Positions 42,943 to 53,701 of a stretch of 64,000 nucleotides of DNA are shown in pieces. The DNA is from Zygnema cylindricum (Eukaryota > Streptophyta > Zygnematophyceae > Zygnematales > Zygnemataceae): NCBI GenBank assembly GCA_037447655.1, contig JBBHKE010002940.1, positions 1 to 64,000 of the forward strand. The letters are read 5' to 3'. The notes below the pieces were generated by a model, which saw only the letters and a program-made list of their open reading frames with translations, searched no databases and was not told where the DNA came from. The stretch's first letter is position 1, and each line of letters starts with the position of its first letter. Both the position numbers and the translations under genes were made by a program.

Positions 42943-43000
42943 GTAATGCGTACCTTTCACTGGTAATATGTATGGAAACATGATGTCGACTAACATTTCT

Positions 43001-44012
43001 TGTTGATTTGAGGCAGCTGGTGCCACTGAAGAAGATGAAGAAGCACCGGCAGTTGCCATGATATTCAATTGTGCAAAGAGGAAACTCTCACGAAATCCCA
43101 CAAACAACCAACTTCACAATGAAGCCCCAAGCAAACCAGACATACCCTAGGTCTGCAAATTTGCCACAATATAAAATATACACCAAAGAAACCACATGCA
43201 GAATTTCACAATGTTCTGCCAAAAGATCACAATGATCTTATAATTCAAACACACCCAAAAACTGCTTCGCAGTTTTTCCTACACAACAATCCTACTTTTC
43301 CTAAAGTTATCTAAGTCCTATATATACAAGTGAGCCTACAGTTGATCACACCGTACTACAACTAGCGTGGTCAATTGGTACACTACTTCTTCATTAACAA
43401 AATCCCACCGTCGAATGCACATAATTATTTACACCAATCAGACAGCCGCTAGAAATGAAATAGTATGCGGTTAAAGTTCGTCCGCTGAAACGACGCTACA
43501 GTCAATACTTCTCTTCAAAAAATGACGGCGGACTTCGTCCGCTTTCCACGTATTCTTTCATCACCGAAGATGAACCTCCACGTGTAACTTTGGTCCTCAA
43601 ATGTAACTGTACCTTTTCTTCTAGAACAACCAAACTTGACTTTCTCACGGACTGACACGTGTGCCTGAAGTGCACCGAATCTCTGTACTCCCTTTCGAGT
43701 TACATACTCACTAAATCATGTCTGCGTTAATTTATCTTCACACAAACTGACTCATATTCAGAACACCTTTCTTGCGCAGACTGCTATAGCTGCTATGACT
43801 CTGCTACGACTGCTATGACTGCTATGACTGCTATGATCTGTCAGCGCAGCTGTGATATTAGAGCAGCGCAGCTGCGATGTCAGATCAGAGCAGCATAGCA
43901 GCACAGCAACAAGTGTAGAGTGCTCAAGGTTTCTAGCTTCGATGTCAAACTTAGCGCAGCATGGCAACATAGCAGCAAGATATAGAGAGAACTCAAGGTT
44001 TCCAAAACAACA
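43001..44012 (-). repeat. LTR, family J (3' LTR)
   Basis: On the minus strand TGTTGTTTTGGAAACC to CTCAAATCAACA. It directly follows the polypurine tract TAGGGGAG and J-element RNase H. It contains a gag-type start (ATG 43059-43057, MATAGASSSSS) and GCAGCGCAGCTGCGATG-like repeats at about 43790-43980. Confidence 0.8.
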
Positions 44013-44039
44013 CTCCCCTAAACCTTTAGACTCTCTCAG

Positions 44040-44830
44040 CCACTGAGTCCACATTCCTCTCTACAGAACTTCAACTTAGGTGCAGGTAAAGACTTAGTCA
44101 TCATATCTGCTACCATCTTCTCATCCGGAAGATAACTTAGCTTTAAAATTCTGTTCATCACATTCTCTCTTACAAAATGCAACTTAATGTCAATGTGCTT
44201 GCTTTTCAAGTGATGACTAGGGTTGGATGCAATCGCAATAGCTGCTTGGTTGTCACACCACACTATTTGAGGTCCGGATTGCATAAAATGAAGTTCTTGG
44301 AGGAGCGACTTCACCCATAGTAACTCCTTGACAGATGAGCTTGCTGCCATATATTCAGCCTCCATTGTAGACTGAGGTGTTACCTTTTGAAGCTTGTTGC
44401 TCCAGCAGCATGTTCCAGTTCCAATCTTCAAATTGAATCCAGTGGTGGAACGGCGGCTTCGCATGTCTCCATAGCTAGCATCGCTCCATGTCTGAATTTT
44501 GACTTCATGTCCACCGAGAGAAAGTCTAAGATTCCGTGTTCCTGCAAGGTACCGAAGAACCCTCTTTGCGGCCTCCCAATCTGTTTTTCTTGGATTCTAC
44601 AAACTTCGACTCAAAGCGCCAACTGCTGCCGCAATATCCGGCCTTGTGCAGTTCATGAAGTAAATTAGGCTACCAACAATCTGTCGGTATGGAATGGTGG
44701 CCATAAAATATGCCTCCCCTGACTCCAAGGTGTCGTCAATAATGATTCCTCCATCGGTCTCCATGCCTTCCACTTTCTGCTTAAATTCCATGGGAGTGGC
44801 ACTTCCGTTTGCCTCAGCCATGCCAAACTT
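44040..44830 (-). pseudogene. copia RNase H (J element)
   Basis: Minus-strand frame: YFMATIPYRQIVGSLIYFMN, TRPDIAAAVGALSRSL, a break near 44590, then MRSRRSTTGFNLKIGTGTCC, STMEAEYMAASSSVKELLW, WCDNQAAIAIASNPSHH, LHFVRENVMNRILKLSYLP and MVADMMTKSLPAPKLKFC. The 142-codon tail (44464-44036) is fully open. It ends just before the polypurine tract and LTR at 44012. Confidence 0.85.
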
Positions 44831-45590
44831 TTAAAGCACATATCCTATCGCTTCACGCTGCGTTAGATGGATTGTTTTCATATCTCTATCCCTTTCTACT
44901 TGAATTCCAATAATATAGTTTGCCTCACCTAAGTCCTTCATCTCAAATCTTGAATTCAAGGCTGCCTTTATTTTGTTAATTTCATTTAATGACTTGCTTA
45001 ACAGCTGCAAATCATCTACATATACCGCAATGTACATAATCCCATCTTTCCCTTCCATAACATAGACTGAGTGATCTGAGCTAATGCTAACAAATCCTAG
45101 ACTGGTTTGAAACTCATCTAGTTTTAGGTTCCACTGACGTGGAGCCTGCTTCAAACCATACAAGGATTTCAAAGTTTGCAGACCAGATTTTCTTTTCCAG
45201 TCTCTTCATACCTTTCAGGCTGCTTCATATAAATTAGTTCCTCTAAATCTCCATGCAAGAAAGCGGTCTTAACATACATTTGATGTAGTTCCATATTCTC
45301 AATGGCCGCTAAGGATAACAAAATTCTAACAGTTGGAAACAAGACAACAGGAGAGAAAGTCTCTTCATAGTCAATTCCCTCCTTCTGACTATAGCCTTTA
45401 GCAACAAGCCTAGCCTTTTATCTTTCAATAGAGTTATCTGGATTCAACTTTACTTTAAAGACCCACTTACACCCAAAGGCTTTTCCGTCTGGTGGAAGCT
45501 CCACAAGCTCCCAAGTTTGAGCCTCCATTATGGATCCCATTTCATCGTTAGCCGCAGCGATCCATTGATCTTTTTCAGTGTGGCTTAAAA
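44831..45590 (-). pseudogene. copia reverse transcriptase (J element)
   Basis: ANDEMGSIMEAQTWELVEL, GCKWVFKVKLNPDNSIER, a stop, then ARLVAKGYSQKEGIDYEETF and MELHQMYVKTAFLHGDLEE in frame, a frameshift near 45180, then SLYGLKQAPRQWNLKLDEF, YIAVYVDDLQLLSKS (catalytic YVDD) and FEMKDLGEANYIIGIQVERD. It is cut at about 45580 against the end of a plus-strand element, so gag, protease and integrase of J are missing. Confidence 0.85.
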
Positions 45591-46325
45591 GAGAAACTAA
45601 AATAAGACTAGAATTTAAGGGGAGTGCTAAAATCACTAGATTTAGGGGAGGTATTTTCTAGGTTTTAATTAGTTTAAATAGCAAAAAGAAAAAGCACAGA
45701 CAGCCTGCCTCCACCTTTTCTCTCTAGCCCTCATATTTCTTGTAGTCATTGAAGCACAGAGTGGGCGGTGGAGCCATAGCTGCCTCAACTCCATAGGCAG
45801 GACTAAAGAGTGACCTAAGTCACTCTCAACAAAAGGTTGAGTCCGGCAGGATTCGACCCTCTGACCGGCAGAGCGAGGCGTAGCCGTCAGCTCTTACCAG
45901 TTTGTCGTAATATTCCGTTAGGATACATAGGCTTTGATTTCTATTTAAACATTAGCTAGATCATTAATCGATTAACGGGATAACAAAGTGCAGACATACA
46001 AACTAGTTGACTTTCAGTACGCACGAAACAAATGTACAGGACATTTGTTTTTGAACGGCGAGCATTTAAAGTCAGTTTGGATCTGACGGCCCGCATCATC
46101 GCCGAGATCCCGGAATGGCCGCCTTGGCGGTTTTCGAACATGACATAACCTAGCGGCACATGGCAAGGTATCATCAAGAAAAGTAAATCCCGGAGAACAT
46201 GAGAACGTTTCTGAACGAGACAGACGTCCACTCCATGGCCTTGTGATACACAGGCCGTATAAAAAGTAAATCGGCCTTAGTACCTTTCTGTACCAAACAT
46301 TCTTCTGATTGGTTCCAAGGCAAAA
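45580..46325 (+). repeat. E-family copia 3' end: pol tail and truncated LTR
   Basis: CGLKEKLK-stop (end of a copia pol) at about 45578-45604, purine tract TTTAAGGGGAG, then an E-like LTR from 45625 (TGCTAAAATCACTAG; the TG is kept). It can be followed through AGGTTTTAATTAG, the tRNA-like module (about 45840-45910) and the GTAC-rich U3 to about 46320, where it stops before its TATA and hairpin region against the integrase of the gypsy element. Confidence 0.75.
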
Positions 46326-46878
46326 CCACCTACTCGATCAACTTAGAGAAATGTTATATCATGACCAGCATTAAGCGGTTCCCCCGCTTGCTGGTTGGAA
46401 AGGGTCCCAAAAAATCCCACAACCACTGATAAAACATCTCCCAGATAGGGAGCGAATGAAACTCTGTCCCGCCCTTTTTGTCATAAGCTGCCTTAACGCG
46501 ATCGCATGAGGAGCAAGTTTGCACAATTCGGTTGACTTAGGTCCGCAACCCATGCCACCAATAAGAGCCCGTAACCAAGGAAGTGGTCCGCTTTTGCCCG
46601 AAGTGTCCACATTGCCGATGGAGATTAAAAATCAGAGTTTCTCGGTCAGAGGGGGGAGGAACCACTTTCCTCGTACCGTCTGACCATTTCCGAAGGAGAA
46701 CGCCTCTGTCCCAATCATACGCAGCCATCCGGGTCTGTTCTCGGGATAAGGGAACTCTAGTCAAGTGGGGAAGAGGGGACCCCTGCTGGATAGATTGGAG
46801 AGCATCGGGGTCGTTCCTGATGTCCTTCCGTCCAGCCCCTATTGGTGCCTGCCCCTCCACATCGCAGAAAAAGTTCAC
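46325..46878 (-). pseudogene. gypsy integrase N-terminal part, truncated
   Basis: The H2C2 zinc-binding module is visible: LIFNLHRQCGHFGQKRTTSL gives the two His; after a frameshift near 46550, CSSCDRVKAAYDKKGG gives the two Cys. The catalytic core then begins (WLWDFLGPFPTSKRGN, first Asp, then HFSKLIE after a stop) and is cut at about 46325, so the second Asp and the Glu are missing. Confidence 0.8.
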
Positions 46879-46984
46879 GGTTCCCCCCTAGATTGGGGAA
46901 GCCAGATGAAAATGGAGGAGGCTCGAATGATTCCCAAGCTGATCTCAGGGTCCTCATCATGCCGAGGCCCGGTAGAATCCATGG

Positions 46985-47420
46985 TGGAGGGATCATGATT
47001 CCGGCTAAGTCTGTCGGCATTCCCATGGATCTCCCCGGCCCTATGAACAATGACGAAATCATATTCCTGCAGGATAAGAACCCATCTGGCGAGTTTGCCG
47101 GTCAACTTACTATTTTCCATGATCCATTTCAAGGGTTGGTGATCCGTAATCAGTGTGAAATGGACTCCGTACAAATAAGGCCGGAAATGCTAGATGGCCC
47201 AAACAGCTGCGAGTAACTCTCCTTGGTAACTGTTATAATTCCCCTCAGCTCTGTTGTTGCTCCTGTTGGCGTAGGCCACCACATATTCAGCTCGGGCATC
47301 ATCGACTTGAGCTAGAACCGCTCCCAATCCAAACCTGCTCAAATCAGTATAAAGGAGGAAAGGTCTATGGTGATCAGGCATTAGGAGCACGGGGTGCTGC
47401 TTTAGAGCATCCTTCAAGAA
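46985..47420 (-). pseudogene. gypsy RNase H
   Basis: Minus strand: PVLLMPDHHRPFLLYTDLSR and FGLGAVLAQVDDARAEYVVA, then NYNSYQGELLAAVWAI, and after one interruption VHFTLITDHQPLKWIMENSK, ARWVLILQEYDFVIVHRAG and NADRLSR. These are the standard gypsy RNase H blocks (YTDxSxxGLGAVL, E.LA.VWA, TDHxPLKW, HNxADxLSR) and are only lightly damaged. Confidence 0.9.
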
Positions 47421-47439
47421 CTGGAAGGAGATCTATTGT

Positions 47440-48290
47440 TTGTTGGCCTAATGATGCTCTTGGTCATTCCACAGTAGCTGGTTAAGGGGCTGGTTTTGAC
47501 TAGTGAACTCTAGGATAAATCGCCGATAGTAATTGGCCAAACTCAGAAAAGTGTGAAGTGTCGAGATGTCATGTGGTGGGGGAAGAGCGTCAAGTGCTCC
47601 CACCTTGACCATGTGGGGACCCACAGTCCGGGGTGTCACCTCATGTCCGAGGTAAATGATTTTATGCACCCCAAAAATGCCTTTGCCCGAGTGATATTTC
47701 AAACCCGCTGCTTGAAGTGCCCGCAAAATGATCTCGATATGCTCCAAGTGTTCCTCAAAGTATTTGAGAATATGATCACATCAACAATATAGCACCAGGA
47801 ACAATCGATTCCTCGAAGCGCTTTGTCCATTGCCCGTTGGAATTTGGCCGGTGCATTCTTCAGCCTCAATGGCATTTAAATCCATTCATATAGCTGGGAA
47901 CCGGCCCAAAATGTCTTTCGCTCTCGATGCTTCAGTTCCATAGCGATATGGTGGAACCCGTTCTTCATGTCCTGAGTGGAGTAGATAGTGGCACCAGCAA
48001 GCGAGTCGAATATCTCTTCCGCATTGGGCATCAGATACCTGTCAAATGTGGTGGCCGTGTTCAGCATGCGATAATCTCCACACATTCGGAAATCTACAGT
48101 TTTTCTAGACGAATCCTTCTTTGGAGGGAGAACCGTTGGGAAAGCAAACCCATGGAGTCCTGTACTTTCGTGAACCAATCCGGCTTCCACCAAAGTCTCG
48201 ACTTTAGCCGTGATGAATTCCTTCTCCTTGAAGCTGAGAAGATACTGCTTCTGCCAAACACTAGCCGTATCGTCGATTAAGTCGATTTAG
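47440..48290 (-). pseudogene. gypsy reverse transcriptase, catalytic motif damaged
   Basis: VEAGLVHESTGLHGFAFPTV and PPKKD..., RMCGDYRMLN, STQDMKNGFHHIAMELKHRE in the frame that also carries the methyltransferase; a frameshift near 47876, then LKNAPAKFQRAMDKALRG and YIVDVIIFSN, where the YxDD catalytic motif has lost its second Asp (Asp-Val); then GIFGVHKIIYLGHEVTPR and LHTFLSLANYYRRFI (connection region). Family assignment is firm; activity is excluded. Confidence 0.9.
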
Positions 48291-48719
48291 AAAGAGGTTG
48301 TTTTGTAGATGCCAACATTTAATTCTGATCATGAGAACACCTGCTTGTTTTTGACCAAGAGTTCGGAGAGCTCTGCCTTGTGCAGAGTGTCCAACTGCTC
48401 TCCCAAGGTCTAATCCATTTTCCCCGGCTCAACATCAGCCCAAGCTTCCAGCGGTCTACCCTAGAGGCTAATGTCAAACTCCAATCCTACCGGTGGATCT
48501 GCGTCTACCCCTCCCGCTAGAACATAACCGCTGACAACTTCCGCTAAACTATCGCTATATGAGTTATCACTCCCCCCTACTGGGAAAGTATGCAGTGGTG
48601 TAATGTGAATTTTTCTTCTCCTATCTCTCCCCCCCTCAAGCTTCAAAGTTGCTTGCATGGCTTACATTTGAGGGGCTTGAAGGTAAATAGCCTGAGCCTC
48701 TGGAGATTGGAGATTTGAA
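48291..48719 (-). other. linker between methyltransferase and reverse transcriptase
   Basis: Same frame as both neighbours, with several stops. KLEGGRDRRRKIHITPLHTF and LPVGLEFDISL are readable, then ELSELLVKNKQVFS, which looks like the usual segment just before a gypsy polymerase (L...LL..N..VF). It supports the domain being an integral part of pol. Confidence 0.6.
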
Positions 48720-49672
48720 AAGGCGAGAGCATGTTTGACTACCCATGTTATTGCATTCAGATCAATACTCTGCGCGATTAAGCTGCACCTCTATAGGTCT
48801 AAAATACCTGGTGCGGTCGTTGTGCCCGAAAGGAGTCACATTCCTTGTTCTCGTTCAGCAATTGTCGCTGTTGTCCAAAAACCTGTCTGGCTATCAAATA
48901 TCATTCTCGCTGCTCCTTTCCGATATTCGTGGCTAGAAGGAAAGGAGACCAATGTGGGGAGTGCTTTGCGGGGGACTCTTGGCCTGTTGCACCGGAAGAA
49001 AAAGGAGAGGTATATTTTCGTTACAGGTGTTGCTGTCCTTCCTTTCCCTATGATCTGTTGCACCGAGTTCCGGCGGTCTGGGATCTGTTCTTTTAAGAAT
49101 TTTTGGAGGACTAGTAGCGGAATAAAATTGGTCCAATAATCTCTAACTCTGTGTGCCCGAGATCCCATTAGCGCCGCGTCGAAGACCATGGGACTTCCTA
49201 TAATCTGAATCACCTTATTCCAGCTGTCGGGGACCTGTTTTCGTTGGTCGTCCCCCGTGTGGACATTCTCCAAAACGTACTCCATTAGTGCATCATGAAG
49301 CTGCTGTATCCATGAGATGACTTCAATCATCTGAAAAAATGTTCTACTCTTGCTGTCCTTGTGCCCCATCCCTTGTCCGGCTATTGAGTATCCCTGACAA
49401 GGCCACCCTGCTACTACCACATCCATCCTTCCCAGACTGGCTATAGGAGGTGTCATTATATTTTCCACATTCTGGGGAAGTTTCCGGTGGGCTTTGGAAA
49501 AGGCTTGCTCAGGAAGCTGCTGAGGATAAAGTTGGTGGAGTTGTTGCAGGCGATGTTTGCTTACTGCTCTCGCTTCGGACGATATCTCCACCACTATATA
49601 GGATTCTACCTTATATCCTGCTTTCAAAACGGCTTCCAATTCTGTACTGATTCCAAAAAATAAAGATAAAAT
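48720..49672 (-). pseudogene. cytosine-5 DNA methyltransferase domain, DNMT3/DRM-like
   Basis: It would transfer methyl groups from S-adenosylmethionine to cytosine in DNA. Motifs in order: I, ILSLFFGISTELEAVLKAG (cofactor binding; the second Gly is Ser); acidic VVEIS; IV, VVVAGWPCQGYSIAGQG with the catalytic Cys; SRTFFQMIEVI; VI, YVLENV with the Glu; VIII-like, MGSRAHRVRDYWTNF, typical of the DNMT3/DRM branch; then HEYRKG, a W-rich stretch and TIAEREQGM; and after a TGA at about 48833 a degenerate motif X (SLIAQSIDLNAITWVV). About 315 residues, so nearly all of a catalytic domain, with one stop before motif I and one or two near the end. It has no start codon of its own and is in frame with protease and reverse transcriptase. 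Confidence 0.9.
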
Positions 49673-49882
49673 TCAGAGGCCAAAGTTGAGAACCGTCAAT
49701 AACACCAGTTGTCGGTTGAATTTTTTGTCTTTGGATTTCCGTGTAACATCAAACCGGAGGTTTGAAACTATTTCCTGTACTAATAAAGCTGAGAATGTCT
49801 GATCCACTCCCCGCCAGAGTTTGGCCACCTGAAATAATCTATCATTGTATTCCTCTTCCCACCGCTTGGAAATAGGGAATTG
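49673..49882 (-). other. linker between protease and methyltransferase
   Basis: Open in the polyprotein frame except for single stops at both ends (WEEEYNDRLFQVAKLWRGVD, FNRQLVLLTVLNFGL). No domain recognised. Confidence 0.5.
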
Positions 49883-50420
49883 CTAGATTTCCTCCGCTAA
49901 ATCTTTGGCGCTGGCAAAGAGTTCCGTCGGAGAGAAAGTAGCATACACCGGGTAGCACCCAGACACCGGGACATTGGTATTCCCCCGGTTCCATAAGTCC
50001 AAAAGAACCACCACTTTGGTTCCTTCCGAATTCTCGGGGTCCCGAACGGTACATTGTTCTTTCCACACGCTTAACCCCATATTCAGCCGGGTCCATGTGG
50101 CCATTCCCAACATAATTTCAAATTGAGTTCCTTTAACCATTAAGAATGGGAGCTCAATTTTTACCCTTTGGCCTACGTCATCTGAGAATTCAATTTTTAT
50201 GGCTTTGATTAATTCCATGGACTAGCTGACTACCGCTGCTTACCGTGCTTAGGCATATGTTGCTGGGGCATATTTCTGTCCAGAGTTCCTTTGGCATTTT
50301 CTGTAAAGTTGAGGTGGTAATGAGGTTGCGGAGCGCTTCGGTGTCAACTAGAGCGTCCTGATATCCTACGTAACCTTTGAGTTTGAAATTTCCCGTCCGG
50401 TTCACTATAAGAGCCACTCA
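49883..50420 (-). pseudogene. gypsy aspartic protease
   Basis: YQDALVDTEALRNLITTSTL carries the active-site block with Glu in place of Gly in D-T-G-A. After a frame change near 50200 the C-terminal half, VKIELPFLMVKGTQFEIMLG and MATWTRLNMGL, matches the ILG-x-x-W-L block of gypsy proteases. The second frame continues unbroken, apart from single stops, into the methyltransferase. Confidence 0.75.
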
Positions 50421-50540
50421 TTAAGCTTTGTAGTCCCTATCCACCATAGGGGTTTTCTGATCGGTAGACAAAAAGACGGCGGTCAGCAGAGTTGCTTGGT
50501 CGACTTTTTGTTTCCCAGAGTGTATTTCTTCTCCTAATGC

Positions 50541-50839
50541 CTAGATGAGGATTTCTTCGGGCATATTGTGGGAGGATGCCAGCGTCTTGACTAAGGTCAA
50601 GGCGTAGGGCAAGAGGTGCCGAACCAACATGACAACCAGCTTTGAGGAAGGAAGTTGAGCTTCTGGTGAAGAAGTTTGGGATTCTGGATTTTGCTGATCT
50701 TGCCCCTTTCCCTCTTTTTCGTCGCTTTCGAAACCGGAATCTGGTGCTGGTTGAGTTTGGGGAGTGTCCTCGTCCGTGCGTTCTGCCATGTATTTCTCAA
50801 ACCAATCTTGATTGCATTGTTTTTCTCTTTCTAGTGACT
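50541..50839 (-). pseudogene. gypsy pol/gag linker, Gln/Ser/Pro-rich
   Basis: MAERTDEDTPQTQPAPDSGF and ESDEKEGKGQDQQNPESQTS: acidic, low complexity, then KLVVMLVRHLLPYALTLVKT. No family recognised. It lies between the solo LTR and the protease. Confidence 0.45.
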
Positions 50840-52011
50840 TGAAATTCTATGGGCTCCATTGCCACAAAGAATTCGCAGGTTCAAAGGAAGCTAATCTAGA
50901 TAGTGCCGACTCTAACTTGATATAAACCCAAATGACTTGACCCCTTCACAATCATAACCCCTATATAGCTTCACCCTTGTGAAATAACACTTTCTGTGTG
51001 CTCAGTTCCACCACAGAATGCAAAGTTAGAATATGAGATTTGGACACATTCACCCACTTTGACTTTCCCTTATAAATGCAGCCTCCCAAGCATGCAAAGA
51101 CTCTTACCGATTACACACGTATGTAGCTTGGACTCCTCTGAGTCCGCAACAACAAGAATCGCTAAATTTGGTCAACTGAATTGATAGTTATGATTGGCCA
51201 AAGTTTGCCATTCATACGAGGTGCTCTCTGGCAGAGGCAGCTACCTGCCAGAAATATTCTAAGTCCTAGACCCTCTCTAAACCCCTAATATTGAAGTACG
51301 GCGCCAATCACAGGACTGTACTGTATAGAAAAGTACAGGCACCGGAGTACTTTCTGTACTCCAAGTGTACGACAAGACCATACAGGTGACAAATGTCACA
51401 TCCAAACTTCTTATCTTGCGTTCCAGAGATTTCGCAATCCTCCAGCGCATTTCCACGTGTCATCCGGAGTGGCGGCGCCTGAAAATGCCTAGGCGGCCAT
51501 TCCAGAATTTTGGCTCGCACCACGGCCGTCGATAAATTCGACTTTCATTTCTACCCGTCGAAAATATGTGCGCGGTATTTGTTTCGCCGTCGAAACAAAT
51601 GCGCGATATTAGTTTCGCGTAAACCGTACTACTCTAATCTGTTTCTATGTACTAAGAATTTTTTCGTTCCGTTAAATGAATTCGTATAGGTGTACAAGTT
51701 TATACAATTATCAAACCCTACATTTGTTAGCACTAGTCTTAGACTAAATGGATAAAGCTACCGGCTACGGGTCGATTGACGGACGGTAGGTACCAGGATC
51801 AAATCTTGGGTCCGTCAAATACCTTTTTAGTAAATATACCATTATCTACTCCTGTCTCTCTGGAGAGCTTAGGCAGCCATGGCTCTAGCTCCCTCTCCAG
51901 CCTTTAGTGACTACAACATCTGTAGGGGCTTAAAGAAGGGAGTCAGAGGCAGACTGCTTCTGCTATTTTCCCATCCTAAATAAAGACCTAGAAAATACTC
52001 AAATATCAAAA
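50840..52011 (-). repeat. solo LTR, subfamily A2
   Basis: On the minus strand it starts TTTTGATATTTGAG (TG altered to TT) and ends CATAGAATTTCA, flanked by a perfect TGACT duplication (50835-50839, 52012-52016). The antisense tRNA-like module is at about 51741-51815. Confidence 0.9.
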
Positions 52012-52265
52012 TGACTCCTTTTCTAATTGTTGTTTCTTGCTCTTTTAGTTTTCGAAACCGAAGGCAGGGTGGGTTTGGTAGGCGATAAATGAGTTGGTTT
52101 GATTGTGAGGCCGACCTCGCTGTTGAGAATCAACGCCCGAGGAGTAAATGACAAAAGCTTAGTAGCCTTCAGGTTGTGGTCCTTCTAACCCATTTGTTGT
52201 TTGTCTTTCCTTTGCTCCAAGGTAGAATGGCAGAGATGTCGGCGGTTATTTATTACCCCTGCACT

Positions 52266-52838
52266 TTATGCTCCGGATAGGAAAGTGCGGGCATGGTCGG
52301 CATTCGGAGGTTCCAAATTCCAACCCATTAGATCATCATCATTTTCACCCGCGGTGTCTTGAAGCTCTAGCTCCGCAAGATGTTTTAATAGCTCCTGTCG
52401 CTGTTTTTGGAGTCTTTGTGCCGCAGTGAGAGGAGGAACCCGAGAGGGAGATCGCAAGCAGAGGGCAACCAATTCTGCGGCCATTGCAACCAATTGCCGA
52501 CTCGGCTGCAAGATAATGGTCTCCGGGGTAAGCCTCGTTGGAGCAAATGTTGCTCTTTCTGGTTCCTCTTGGGTGAACGAAACTCTGCGTCCCCAATAGT
52601 AAAGAAGTTGAAGTGGGAGAGGGTTAACGGCGTTTTCACCTTCTCCGGTGAACAGGGCAAACTGCACCATCTCTTTACGGACTCCGTTTTTACGAAAACA
52701 TTGTTCCTTAAGTTGCACCATGAAGCCACAGGCTGCACATTTGGATCCTTCGGTGGTGTATTTTCCCCTCATCTTGTTAGACACCCGGGCATCATCAAAT
52801 TTCGGAAGCTTAATTTGCCTCAGTTGTGATTGAGACAT
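52266..52838 (-). pseudogene. gypsy element ORF segment of unknown function
   Basis: A 190-codon open stretch. It begins MSQSQLRQIKLPKFDDARVS, has two closely spaced Cys followed by another (SKCAACGFMVQLKEQCFRKNG), a middle with no motif, then a Leu/Gln-rich amphipathic helix (TAAQRLQKQRQELLKHLAEL) and an acidic tail. The Cys pattern is not a CCHC knuckle. Its position between gag and protease suggests a nucleocapsid-like or accessory part; no family recognised. Confidence 0.5.
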
Positions 52839-53015
52839 TTTAGTTGTTTCGGACCGGGGAGTTGGTCAGTAGGTTTCCTTGTTCACTGATGATTTTCCTT
52901 CCCCCCCTTCTCCTTGTTTTCATTTCGGCTGCTTACGGGTCCTTTCAGCTCTTTCTTTCTCCCACTCTTTTTGTTTAAGCACGAGTTATGGTTTGAGTCT
53001 GCGGGGGCAGCGTTT

Positions 53016-53701
53016 TCACCCGTGGCCTGTTTGTTGGCAATTCAGGATATTAAAAAAAATCATCCTGTCATCAGCCCCCATGGCTGGTTCTGATCTGCTA
53101 TCAACCGCTTGTTTGCCTTTAAGCTTCCGCAAAGCTTGAAGTTCATGTTGTTCCTCACTGCTTAAAGGGGTTTCTCCGGCAAACCCGGCGAAGTAAGACC
53201 TGGCCTTACCGGTGACAGCCTTATCCCGGGCATCACTGTGGGTGAAATGGTCGTACAGTTTCATGGCCACCAAGGAGATTTCCTTAGCCAAGGGCTTAAT
53301 CTCCTGGATGGCCTGCCTTGCACTCTAATTATCCAAAGCAGTCTCCCTGGTAGGTCCGAACGAATTTCGGACAGCGTTAAAGTATTTGGTTGCCATTGCA
53401 AGAAGGTCAATAGTTGAGAGTTTGGTTTTCTGGCAGAGGCTTGAGAGCCTATTGAAAAGGGTTTGCGGAGTCTCATTTTTCAAGCATCGAAATTCTGTGA
53501 ACTCCTTGATAGCAAACTCATTTCTCTCAATGTATAGGAGCTTCCATATGTTCAGAAGAGAGGTGCAAGGGTTGGGATTTGCGACCATCCGAGTTGCAAC
53601 CCACGCGGCTTGAGTAGCTTGCATATGGATGACATAGGCTCTTCCCTGTGCCTGCAGCTTCATATCATCCGTAAAAGTGGCAGTAACAGGTGTTGGCGCA
53701 G
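53016..53701 (-). pseudogene. gypsy Gag capsid-like region
   Basis: MKLQAQGRAYVIHMQATQAA, VATRMVANPNPCTSLLNIWK, LYIERNEFAIKEFTEFRCLK, ETPQTLFNRLSSLCQKTKLS: a helical segment resembling a retrotransposon capsid domain (role inferred from position and pattern). After one stop at about 53328 it continues LAKEISLVAMKLYDHFTH and ELQALRKLKGKQ. It is directly continuous with 54866-55800 once the solo LTR is removed. Confidence 0.6.

Noticed and set aside
43001-43107. Small independent gene MATAGASSSSS
   Set aside because: It is the LTR-internal Gag start of family J, followed by unrelated flanking DNA.
48836-49639. Stand-alone bacterial-type methyltransferase gene from contamination or transfer
   Set aside because: It has no own start codon, lies in frame with gypsy protease and RT, and the motif VIII form is of the eukaryotic DNMT3/DRM type.
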